Below, one piece after another: positions 15,345 through 21,090 of a stretch of DNA of 21,090 nt. The stretch's first letter is position 1. Every line of letters begins with the position of its first letter. Made by a program: the position numbers and the translations under genes. Under the pieces are notes generated by a model. It saw only the letters and a program-made list of their open reading frames with translations. It was not told the DNA's origin and did no database searches. This DNA is from an uncultured Lachnospiraceae bacterium (GTDB lineage Bacteria; Bacillota; Clostridia; Lachnospirales; Lachnospiraceae), in assembly GCA_902783445.1 (NCBI GenBank), contig CACZQX010000197.1, positions 1 through 21,090 of the forward strand, read 5' to 3'.

Positions 15345-17608
15345 TATTTATCATCCTTCCATTCGATGGTTACAATATCGCCATCGTTTAAGACTTGAGT
15401 ATATTCACAGTCGCTGTCATTTATTTTTGTTACCAATGTTTTACCTTTTTTGTAAGATAAATCAAAGTTTATATGATCGAAGATATCAACAAAGGTATAA
15501 ACCGCTTTGCCGGAAAGAACGATTGCCTCGCCGTTTACGGAAACATTAATTGCCCTAATCTCTTTTCCTTTGTTTGGATCCTCATATTTAGGTTCTTTGT
15601 AAACACCTATATCATCCGGATTGATTTCATCGGATTTTTTCTCTTCTTTATCTTCTTCTATTTCCTCTGTTTGGCTAACATCCATGCCTTCCGATTCCTG
15701 CTTATTATCGCCGTCTTCTCTTTGGCTATCATCTTTGTCTTTGTCATCGGATTCGGATTCATTTATAGCATCGTCTGCATCACTTGCATTTTCAGCCTTT
15801 TCTTCATCCTTTTTCTTTGGCTCATAATAGTCTTCTGGATGATATTCTTCCTTGGCAACTTCTATCTTAAGTCTAAATCCTTCGTAAACCAAATCGCCGG
15901 ATGATGCAATAATGTCGTTAACATATACATCGTTAAGACTTGGATTTATATCAAGGAACTGTAAAATCTGCTCAACGGTATAGTAGTTAATAAAATCAAC
16001 CGCATCCCCGTCTTGAATCTGATATGAGCCCGGCTGAAGCTCATCATTAACATTAACAAATCTCGGAAATTCCATATCTTTTCCGTTTATTTGGAATGTT
16101 AGATTTTCGGTGAATTCCGGAAGTTGTTCTATTCTAAGTCTTGCAGGTGCACCCGCAGTGGATTCTTCGATAATGATTTTATTGTTTTTACCGATAGGTG
16201 AATAAATATTTGCGTCCTCACCGTTAATGGTAATTTTAGCCGGATCTCCGCTGCTTCCCCTCTTCATGCGCTTTTTGCCGTTTACATAATATATGAGTTC
16301 TTTACCGGTTTTTGGGAAAATACAATCATTCGGAAAGCCGATTTGAATCGCCGCATCCGCAACAATTAAAGAGTTGCTATTATATAGCTTGATTCTTTCA
16401 CCGTTTACGCTAACAAATATAAAGTTATTTTTCTGTTCGAAGTAATTAAGGCAAATACCGATAGGAGTAACAAGAAGAGGATCTTTTTTTACATCCTCCG
16501 ATGCAAAAACAACATCTCCCAATACTTCTTCACCTCGAAGCGCAACTCTTTCGGGTGCAATACCAAGGTGTTTTGCCAATTGCTCCGTAAAGCCTTTTGC
16601 TTTACCGCCACCGCCTACAACAAAAACAGCACTTACGGATTTGCCGCCGTTTAATTCTTTTATTTTTTCGGCAACTTCACTTGTAATATTATCAACAATA
16701 GGTTCGAAACATTCTATTACTTCTTCTGCTTCTATTTTTGCAGGAATACCCAAAATATCGCTGTATTCCACAAATTTATTGCAGCCGCTGTCAATTTTCA
16801 TTTTTTCGGCCTGAGCAAATTCTACAAGATATTTTTGAACGATTACATCTGTTATTTCATCACCTGCTTTGGGAATCATGCCGTAAGCCACAATGCTTCC
16901 GTCTTTTGTAATACAAATATCCGATGTACCGGCTCCAACGTCAACCAAAGCTATATTAAGCATTCTGAATTTTTCCGGAATTGCAATATTAATGGCTGCT
17001 ATAGGCTCCAATGTAAGATTGGCAACCTGAAGCTCTGCCTGATCTATAGCAGCATAAAGGCTGTCCACTACCTCATCCGGGAGAAATGTGGCAAGAATCT
17101 CCGCCGAAATCTTCTTTGCCTTATGTCCTTCAAGATTGCTGATTTGATAATCGTTTAAATAGTATTTAACAACGGAATAACCGACGCAAAAGAAATCCGT
17201 TTCTTCATCCCCGACACTTGTACGTATTGCATCGTATGCATTCTCAATACCCACAAGATCCAAGGAATGAATATGTTCCGCTGTAACTACAGTCGATTCT
17301 TCAAAATCAATTTCCGCATGAACCGTTACGGTTTTCAAGACACGACCGGCAGCAGCTATACAAACTTCGCTTAAGGGAAGTCCCAACTGTGTTTCCAATT
17401 CGCGTTTAACTTTAGAAATAGTTTCTCCGACCTTTTGAATGTCATGAATTTGACCGTCTATCATTGATCTTGTATCATGTTCGATAACATGATGAGCAAT
17501 AACATTAAATTTCTTTTTTTCAAGGTATCCCACACTACCTACAATACGTCTTGTTCCTATATCAAGTCCAAAAACAAGTCTGTCCGCAATTGCGCTGTAA
17601 TCTGACAT
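15344..17608 (-). CDS. FtsA-like actin-fold ATPase with long C-terminal extension
   Basis: A 754-residue protein; FtsA itself is near 420. The frame opens 12 bases further up at a TTG, but that TTG lies in the ribosome site GGAGGGTGAA, so the ATG at 17608 is the start. Residues about 10-390 are the FtsA/PilM-type actin fold: phosphate-1 GLDIGTRRI (14-22), an SHS2-like insertion, phosphate-2 VDVGAGTSDI (222-231) and the adenosine loop VVGGGGKAKGF. After this come beta-rich segments (about 397-590, with VNG repeats), a very acidic low-complexity linker (about 591-680) and a final small beta domain (about 684-754, VSVNGEAIVLSG to DGDIVTIEW). No C-terminal amphipathic membrane helix of FtsA is seen. 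Long FtsA-domain proteins occur in Clostridia, but their role is unclear to me; cell division, envelope or pilus assembly are all possible. Confidence 0.85.
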   Translation of the reverse strand: MSDYSAIADRLVFGLDIGTRRIVGSVGYLEKKKFNVIAHHVIEHDTRSMIDGQIHDIQKVGETISKVKRELETQLGLPLSEVCIAAAGRVLKTVTVHAEIDFEESTVVTAEHIHSLDLVGIENAYDAIRTSVGDEETDFFCVGYSVVKYYLNDYQISNLEGHKAKKISAEILATFLPDEVVDSLYAAIDQAELQVANLTLEPIAAINIAIPEKFRMLNIALVDVGAGTSDICITKDGSIVAYGMIPKAGDEITDVIVQKYLVEFAQAEKMKIDSGCNKFVEYSDILGIPAKIEAEEVIECFEPIVDNITSEVAEKIKELNGGKSVSAVFVVGGGGKAKGFTEQLAKHLGIAPERVALRGEEVLGDVVFASEDVKKDPLLVTPIGICLNYFEQKNNFIFVSVNGERIKLYNSNSLIVADAAIQIGFPNDCIFPKTGKELIYYVNGKKRMKRGSSGDPAKITINGEDANIYSPIGKNNKIIIEESTAGAPARLRIEQLPEFTENLTFQINGKDMEFPRFVNVNDELQPGSYQIQDGDAVDFINYYTVEQILQFLDINPSLNDVYVNDIIASSGDLVYEGFRLKIEVAKEEYHPEDYYEPKKKDEEKAENASDADDAINESESDDKDKDDSQREDGDNKQESEGMDVSQTEEIEEDKEEKKSDEINPDDIGVYKEPKYEDPNKGKEIRAINVSVNGEAIVLSGKAVYTFVDIFDHINFDLSYKKGKTLVTKINDSDCEYTQVLNDGDIVTIEWKDDK

Positions 17609-17625
17609 TTCACCCTCCAAATATT

Positions 17626-17655
17626 AATAAATGCAAGGAGTAATTTGCATTTATT
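17626..17655 (-). repeat. Inverted repeat between coaE and the FtsA-like gene
   Basis: Perfect 11-bp arms, AATAAATGCAA (17626-17636) and its complement (17645-17655), with an 8-nt loop. It begins 20 nt after the coaE stop and ends just before the ribosome site of the next gene. There is no proper U-run after it on the minus strand, so it may be a weak attenuator or an mRNA-processing hairpin rather than a full terminator. Confidence 0.55.
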
Positions 17656-17674
17656 TATACTAACTTTTATTTTA

Positions 17675-18262
17675 CTATTTTTTTAACTTCATATCAATTT
17701 GTTTTGTAAGATTATCAATGTCCGAACCGTTATCAATTACAAAATCACAAGATTCACGAAAGTCAGCATCGGAAAGCTGTCCCGATAAAATATCGTCAAT
17801 TTTTTTATCATCGTATCCTCTGGATTCTTTAAGACGTTGCCTTCTTAAAGAATCTTCAAGATACACATACCACATTTCATCGCACAGCTTTTTGTATCCG
17901 CCTTCGATTAAAAGTGCCGCTTCAACAACAATCAAAGCTTCTTTATTTTTTTCTTGAATTGTTTTTACTTTCTCTTCAATATATTTTTTTACTTCCGGAT
18001 GAACGATTTTATTTATTTTTTCTCTATTTTCTTCGTTTCCGAAAACAATTTTGCCAAGAGCCATTCTGTCTATTTCGCCCTCACGAGTCAAAATCTCATT
18101 ACCGAAGTATTTTATTATTTCTTCATAAACAGACTCGCCTTTTTTCATAAGCAAATGGCCCACTTTATCCGCTTCTATAATATGAGCGTTGTATTTTTCT
18201 TTTAAAATATTAAGTATTGTTGATTTTCCGGCGCCTACGGCGCCTGTTAGTCCTATAATCAT
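17675..18262 (-). CDS. coaE: Dephospho-CoA kinase
   Basis: Last enzyme of coenzyme A synthesis, phosphorylating the 3'-OH of dephospho-CoA; 195 residues, standard length. The P-loop is GLTGAVGAGKST (4-15), followed by the substrate-lid motif IIEADKVGHLLM (33-44), then HPEVKKYIEEKV, VVEAALLIEGGYKKLCDEMWYV (the family's conserved LLfE-like region) and RLKESRGYDD. The ATG at 18262 has AAGGATG about 8 nt upstream. It follows polA by 32 nt, a common pairing in Firmicutes, and probably shares its transcript. Confidence 0.96.
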   Translation of the reverse strand: MIIGLTGAVGAGKSTILNILKEKYNAHIIEADKVGHLLMKKGESVYEEIIKYFGNEILTREGEIDRMALGKIVFGNEENREKINKIVHPEVKKYIEEKVKTIQEKNKEALIVVEAALLIEGGYKKLCDEMWYVYLEDSLRRQRLKESRGYDDKKIDDILSGQLSDADFRESCDFVIDNGSDIDNLTKQIDMKLKK

Positions 18263-18294
18263 TATTGCATCCTTTTAATCAAGAATCATGCCGA

Positions 18295-20934
18295 TTAATG
18301 AGCATCCAACCAGTTATCGGCTATGCTTGCCTCTACTTCGAGTTTTACTTTTAAATCCGCGGCTTTTTGCATTTCTTCAACAATAATCTTCTTTACTTCT
18401 TCCGCCTCATCTTTTGCTGCTTCGATTAAAAGTTCGTCATGTACTTGCAAAATCAGTCTTGATTTGAAGTTATTTTTTCTTAAGTGTTCGTCTACTTTAA
18501 TCATGGCAATCTTTATTATGTCGGCAGCAGTGCCCTGAATAGGTGAATTCATGGCAACTCTTTCTCCGAACATTTTTTGCATATGATTTGAAGATTTAAG
18601 CTCCGGAATCGGTCTTATTCTGTTAAACATAGTACGAACAAAGCCGTCTTTTTTTGCATTTTCAACCACGTCATCCAAAAAGGTCTTTATTCCCGGATAT
18701 GTTTTAAAATATGATTCTATATATTCTTTGGCTTCCTTTCTGGAAATGCCGATATCATTGCTTAAGCCGAAGGAACTGATTCCGTATACAATACCGAAAT
18801 TAACCGCTTTAGCGTTGCTTCTTTGTTCTTTTGTGACTTCACCCAAAGGAATGCCAAAAACCTTGGAAGCCGTAATTTTATGGATATCCTGATCGGATTT
18901 ATATGCTTCAATCAGATTTTCGTCTCCCGAAATATGAGCCAAAACCCTTAGTTCAATTTGAGAATAATCGGCATCAATAAAAACAAAGTCATCTTTCGGA
19001 ATAAAGATTTTTCTAAGCTGTCTTCCGATTTCCATCCTAATGGGAATATTTTGCAAATTCGGCTCCGTTGAACTGATTCTTCCTGTTGCGGTTATGGTTT
19101 GATTGAATGTTCCGTGAATTCTTCCGTCTTCTTTTATGAATACAGCCAAACCGTCCGCATATGTGGATTTGAGTTTTGTAAGAGTCCTGTATTCAAGTAT
19201 TTTTGCAATGAAAGGATAATCCGGCGCCAATTTTTCAAGCACATCGGCAGATGTGGAATATCCTGTTTTTGTCTTTTTGCCACCCGGTATTTGCATTTTT
19301 TCAAACAAAAACTCGCCCAATTGCTTTGGAGAATTTAAGTTGAAACTTTCATCGGCACCCATTTCGTCAAGAATTTCGGCCTTTAATTTATCAATGGAAA
19401 CAGACAAATTATCACCGTATTCTTTCAAAGCATCGGCATCCACCCTTATACCGAGTTTTTCCATATCATGAAGAATATATACAAGAGGCATCTCAATAGT
19501 TAGATACAGATTCTTCATCTGTGATTCTTCAAGTTTTTTAAGCAAAATATCCTTGGCTTGCAAGTAAATATATGCTTCCAATAAAAGCTCGCCATCCTCC
19601 GGCGAAATTAACATATCCAAATAATCTCTTGCAAGGTCTTCCTTGTTATAACTGCTTTTCAGAGGATTCAAAAGATATGCTGCGATTCCCACATCATAAA
19701 CGCTATCGCGATTTACCACATCCAATGAATCGGCATTAGTAATTTTAAGTAGCTTTTTAAGATTATTCACGGATTTTTCGGCACTGGAATTAAGCACTTT
19801 AATTATTGTGTCATCAATATCGTCTTTTTTTATTTCCTCATTTTCGAAAACAAGAAAAAGTTCCCTATTTTCGTTTAAAAAAGCTACAGAATAAGGCTCC
19901 TCGCAAAAAGCGATTCCTATTTCTTGCATCAAAAGCGCACTGAATATGAATGCATCCAAATCCGACTTTTTAACGATTTTGTTTGTCTTGAAAGATGCAA
20001 GCAGTTCCTGCATTTCCTTATCATCAGCTTCTTTGATTTTTGTATCGCAAATATCAGAAGAATTCTCAAATTCCTTTTTGTATTTTGTCAAAAATCGTTT
20101 CAATTCAAGCTTTGAAAAGAATTTGTAAACATCCTGATTAAAGAAATTTCCAAAGGCTCCTTCTTTTGTTTCTTGCGTAAGAGGCGCATCGATATTGATA
20201 GTGGCCAATTTTTTGCAAAGCCTTGCCAATTCGATGTTTTCTTTTAAATTTTCCCTTATTTTGTTTTGTTTTATTTCTTCAACATGTTCAATGACATTTT
20301 CCAAGGACTTATATTGAACAATAAGATTTGTTGCAGTTTTTTCACCGATGCCGGGAACTCCCGGAATGTTATCCGATGTATCGCCCATCAAAGCTTTCAC
20401 ATCAATATATTCAAGAGGTGAAACACCTAATTTTGCAATAACTTCGGCGGTATGATAGTTTTCTATAACGCTTGCCCCTTTAGGTATTCTGACCATAATA
20501 TTGTCCGTTGCCAATTGCAAAAGATCTCGATCTCCGGACAAAATAGTTACCTGTAGGCCTTCTTTTTCCGCACGTTTTGAAAGAGTGCCTATAATATCAT
20601 CCGCTTCAAAGCCCGGAAGTTCAACACAAGTAACTCCCATTGTTTTTAAAAGTTCTTTCATTACCGGAACCTGTTCCCTAAACTCTTCCGGAAAAGGTTT
20701 TCTTTGTCCTTTATACGCATCATACATTTTATGACGAAAGGTTTTTTCTTTAACATCAAAAGCAACAAAAATATAGTTTGGCATTTCTTCGTTAAATACA
20801 TTAAAAAAAGTATTCAAAAAGCCATATATTGCATTTGTATGGAGGCCTTCGGAATTGGTCATATCTGATTTGATACCGTAAAAAGATCTCGAAAGAATAC
20901 TGTGTCCGTCAACAAGAAGTAATTTATCTGTCAT
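18295..20934 (-). CDS. polA: DNA polymerase I, proofreading-dead
   Basis: Repair and primer-removal polymerase of 879 residues. The 5'-3' exonuclease domain (about 1-290) keeps its acidic metal sites: LLLVDGHS, FVAFDVKEKTFRH, GFEADDIIGT, LSGDRDLLQL and MGDTSDNIPGVPGIGEKTA. Residues about 300-470 correspond to the 3'-5' exonuclease fold, but the DxE and later catalytic aspartates are missing, as in Bacillus-type enzymes, so no proofreading is expected. The polymerase domain has TATGRISSTEPNLQNIPIR, motif A DADYSQIELRV (654-664), motif B RSNAKAVNFGIVYG (705-718, Phe713 on the O-helix) and motif C QVHDEL (830-835). The ATG at 20934 has AAGGA about 12 nt upstream. Full length, and first gene of its operon. 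Confidence 0.97.
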   Translation of the reverse strand: MTDKLLLVDGHSILSRSFYGIKSDMTNSEGLHTNAIYGFLNTFFNVFNEEMPNYIFVAFDVKEKTFRHKMYDAYKGQRKPFPEEFREQVPVMKELLKTMGVTCVELPGFEADDIIGTLSKRAEKEGLQVTILSGDRDLLQLATDNIMVRIPKGASVIENYHTAEVIAKLGVSPLEYIDVKALMGDTSDNIPGVPGIGEKTATNLIVQYKSLENVIEHVEEIKQNKIRENLKENIELARLCKKLATINIDAPLTQETKEGAFGNFFNQDVYKFFSKLELKRFLTKYKKEFENSSDICDTKIKEADDKEMQELLASFKTNKIVKKSDLDAFIFSALLMQEIGIAFCEEPYSVAFLNENRELFLVFENEEIKKDDIDDTIIKVLNSSAEKSVNNLKKLLKITNADSLDVVNRDSVYDVGIAAYLLNPLKSSYNKEDLARDYLDMLISPEDGELLLEAYIYLQAKDILLKKLEESQMKNLYLTIEMPLVYILHDMEKLGIRVDADALKEYGDNLSVSIDKLKAEILDEMGADESFNLNSPKQLGEFLFEKMQIPGGKKTKTGYSTSADVLEKLAPDYPFIAKILEYRTLTKLKSTYADGLAVFIKEDGRIHGTFNQTITATGRISSTEPNLQNIPIRMEIGRQLRKIFIPKDDFVFIDADYSQIELRVLAHISGDENLIEAYKSDQDIHKITASKVFGIPLGEVTKEQRSNAKAVNFGIVYGISSFGLSNDIGISRKEAKEYIESYFKTYPGIKTFLDDVVENAKKDGFVRTMFNRIRPIPELKSSNHMQKMFGERVAMNSPIQGTAADIIKIAMIKVDEHLRKNNFKSRLILQVHDELLIEAAKDEAEEVKKIIVEEMQKAADLKVKLEVEASIADNWLDAH

Positions 20935-20972
20935 AATATTTTTCCTTAATTAATACATTTTTTACTGATAAT

Positions 20973-20981
20973 ATTTTACCA
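20973..20981 (-). promoter_or_regulatory. Extended -10 promoter of polA
   Basis: Minus strand TGGTAAAAT, i.e. an extended -10 (TG-N-TAAAAT) about 40 nt upstream of the polA start. The position 17 nt further up reads TGGTTT, a poor -35, which extended -10 promoters tolerate. The gap 20935-21070 holds only this and the oppositely directed tRNA promoter. Confidence 0.45.
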
Positions 20982-21012
20982 CGAAAAAGGTATAAAAACC
21001 ATATTAAAGTCG

Positions 21013-21044
21013 TTGACTTTTAAGGCTTATTTTGATAATATAAT
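21013..21044 (+). promoter_or_regulatory. Promoter of the tRNA gene
   Basis: Plus strand TTGACT (21013-21018), then 17 nt to TAATAT (21036-21041). An overlapping exact TATAAT lies at 21039-21044 but with a 20-nt spacer. A start near 21050 gives a 5' leader of about 20 nt before the tRNA. It fires away from the polA promoter. Confidence 0.5.
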
Positions 21045-21070
21045 AAAGGTTTTGCTAAAGAAAGCAATTT

Positions 21071-21090
21071 GCGGATGTGGCGGAATGGCA
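21071..21090 (+). tRNA. tRNA, probably Leu, 5' end only
   Basis: The last 20 bases read GCGGATG (acceptor 5' strand), TG (positions 8-9) and GCGGAATGGCA (D-arm start). This matches the 5' end of bacterial tRNA-Leu, where GTGGCGGAA-TGGCA is characteristic. The anticodon is outside the window, so the isoacceptor cannot be named. It is the only plus-strand gene seen, divergent from polA. Confidence 0.75.

Noticed and set aside
15473..15904. Plus-strand 143-residue hydrophobic frame
   Set aside because: It is the antisense of the acidic linker: GAx codons read backwards give Phe/Ile/Leu-rich text that mimics membrane segments.
17609..17620. TTG start adding four residues to the FtsA-like protein
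   Set aside because: The TTG overlaps the ribosome site GGAGGGTGAA that serves the ATG at 17608.

Overview
The window reads as a chromosomal segment from a low-GC, Gram-positive anaerobe of the class Clostridia, probably Lachnospiraceae-like. The supporting signs are AT-rich third positions and intergenic DNA, strong AGGAGG-type ribosome binding sites, RecU rather than RuvC as junction resolvase, a short HisG paired with HisZ, a DNA polymerase I without a proofreading active site, and a large secreted protein with a sortase-like C-terminus. The genus assignment is inference. Every protein gene lies on the minus strand, so transcription runs from high to low coordinates. A tRNA gene begins at the right edge on the plus strand.

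Right part, in the direction of transcription: polA (18295-20934), coaE (17675-18262), a long FtsA-like actin-fold ATPase with a C-terminal extension (15344-17608), a YgiQ-type radical SAM protein (13410-15344, GTG start), an RluA-family pseudouridine synthase (12409-13413) and recU (11894-12436). From the FtsA-like gene onward the genes touch or overlap (TAGTG, ATGA, then a 28-bp overlap), which indicates one translationally coupled housekeeping operon.

Centre: a his operon, hisZ-hisG-hisD-hisB-hisIE (6770-11810). A TTGACA-type promoter sits on the recU stop codon, and the leader of about 50 nt carries inverted repeats but has no room for a T-box. The last gene fuses a degenerate HisF-like half-barrel to HisI and HisE. 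hisC, hisH, hisA and a normal hisF are absent here and must lie elsewhere if the pathway is complete.

Left centre: a thiamine or pyrimidine salvage operon (3583-6699). It has a consensus sigma-A promoter, a TPP riboswitch and an intrinsic terminator whose 5' arm can instead pair with the 3' end of the aptamer. The genes are an MTH1187-type thiamine-binding protein, then ThiX permease, ThiY lipoprotein and ThiZ ATPase, closed by a strong terminator. Together they import and buffer thiamine or its pyrimidine precursor under TPP control. No thiamine biosynthetic gene is present.

Left end: a 1011-residue secreted, wall- or membrane-anchored protein of unknown function (297-3332), with its own upstream region containing a 13-bp direct repeat, followed by a perfect terminator and the start of a lipoprotein gene cut by the window edge. 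I see no transposon, prophage or CRISPR. The least explained objects are the 1011-residue protein, the HisF-like N-terminus of HisIE, and the C-terminal extension of the FtsA-like protein.
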